NCBI GenBank assembly: GCA_016718205.1
Contig: JADKEB010000001.1
Span: forward strand, 62,001-126,000
Source: Saprospiraceae bacterium
GTDB taxonomy: Bacteria > Bacteroidota > Bacteroidia > Chitinophagales > Saprospiraceae
Length of the DNA stretch: 64,000 nucleotides
Reading direction: 5' to 3'
The stretch's first letter is position 1. The number at the start of each line of letters is the position of its first letter. The translations under genes were made by a program, and so were the position numbers. This document shows, piece after piece, positions 63,626-64,000 of the stretch. The notes under the pieces were generated by a model. It ran no database searches and was not told the DNA's origin. It saw only the letters and a list, made by a program, of their open reading frames with translations.

Positions 63626-64000
63626 ATAATGATTGCAGGTTGGACTTGGCTCTGAAATACTTTATCATACTGTACGCTATTGTAATTATTACACATCCTG
63701 GGATGATCATCAGCATTGTCAGCAATCCGCTGGTATTCTGCCCAAACCCTGAAGAATATATGGGTGTGTAACCCGCATATTTTATAGATATATTCATAAA
63801 AATAGCCGTCATAAGACATATAATACAATACAATATAATCCAAATCATATCAAAATGGAATATTAATGATGTCAATGACTGCAGCCCCACAAATAAGAGA
63901 AAGATGTAAATGTATGAAAGCACTTTGTCTTGCAAAAAATCTTGTCGCCAGTGTAGCATTTCTCTGCTCTCATATGGTCTGAACATCTCAGGCAGTACCA
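63618..64000 (-). CDS. ABC transporter membrane subunit (5' end outside window)
   Basis: The minus-strand frame is open to the window edge. The visible part reads VLPEMFRPYESREMLHWRQDFLQDK and then three or four hydrophobic segments (IYIFLLFVGLQSLTSLIF, MIWIILYCIICLMTAIFM, LLTMLMIIPGCVIITIAYSM). It is the C-terminal part of a multi-spanning protein. Its overlap with the ATPase gene indicates it is the permease partner. The substrate is unknown. Confidence 0.75.
   Translation of the reverse strand, partial: VLPEMFRPYESREMLHWRQDFLQDKVLSYIYIFLLFVGLQSLTSLIFHFDMIWIILYCIICLMTAIFMNISIKYAGYTPIYSSGFGQNTSGLLTMLMIIPGCVIITIAYSMIKYFRAKSNLQSLYA

Noticed and set aside
1..64000. tRNA, rRNA, riboswitch or replication origin
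   Set aside because: I looked through the intergenic regions and saw no tRNA cloverleaf, rRNA segment, known riboswitch core or origin-like iterons; a covariance-model search would be needed to be certain.

Overview
The window looks like a chromosome segment of a low-GC Bacteroidota bacterium, probably of the Saprospiraceae/Chitinophagia type (inference). Evidence: a SusC/SusD pair, TonB receptors with carboxypeptidase-regulatory-like N-termini, a DUF4249 partner, a very long fibronectin-III protein with a type IX secretion (T9SS) C-terminal signal, a Tat-exported IorB-type oxidoreductase, an 82-aa AtpC, and promoters with the TAnnTTTG -7 box. No rRNA gene, tRNA gene or CRISPR array was seen.

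Layout. 1-1234: 3' part of mnmG (minus strand). 1468-3828: mutS2, whose 3' end (the Smr domain) is frameshifted. 3607-12515: an array in which the 240-bp Smr-coding tail of mutS2 occurs three times (3607-3845, 9302-9541, 12276-12515). Copies 1 and 2 are each followed by a conserved ~465-bp AT-rich leader and then unrelated cargo. Cargo 1 is a lipoprotein, a TonB receptor and a DUF4249 lipoprotein. Cargo 2 is a 5'-truncated ORF, a secreted protein and a lytic-transglycosylase-like protein. This is my main candidate for an undescribed system: a gene-tail-linked cassette array with no visible integrase. 12609-22582: methyltransferases, an outer-membrane protein, an S9 peptidase, and a graveyard of decayed pieces (ParE/RelE-type toxin, S9 peptidase N-terminus, PIN domain). 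A 28-residue stub of a TM1812/Csx2-type CARF protein follows at 22816. 22947-29830: a large outer-membrane protein, a frameshifted methyltransferase, an AraC regulator and a secreted protein. 30067-33949: GH29 fucosidase and GH92 mannosidase, a small glycan-degradation operon. 34987-39187: bL25, ribose-phosphate pyrophosphokinase, an EamA transporter and an O-methyltransferase. 39678-44916: iorA-iorB-xdhC-MFS molybdo-enzyme operon. 45369-48992: FnIII/T9SS giant protein. 49543-51522: Gcr-like membrane protein. 51740-57224: SusC-SusD-DUF4397 operon. 57533-61848: threonine synthase, a REP-associated Y1 transposase (RAYT) inside its REP arrays, and atpD-atpC. 62945-64000: an ABC transporter.

Nearly every intergenic gap over 200 bp holds short non-coding inverted-repeat elements. 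At least five families are readable by eye. Some copies are nested, and two insertions can be compared with an uninterrupted sequence in the same window. Three genes (mutS2, a methyltransferase, the GH29 gene) look broken by a single-base indel, two of them in poly-A runs. Assembly homopolymer errors must therefore be excluded before calling these biological.
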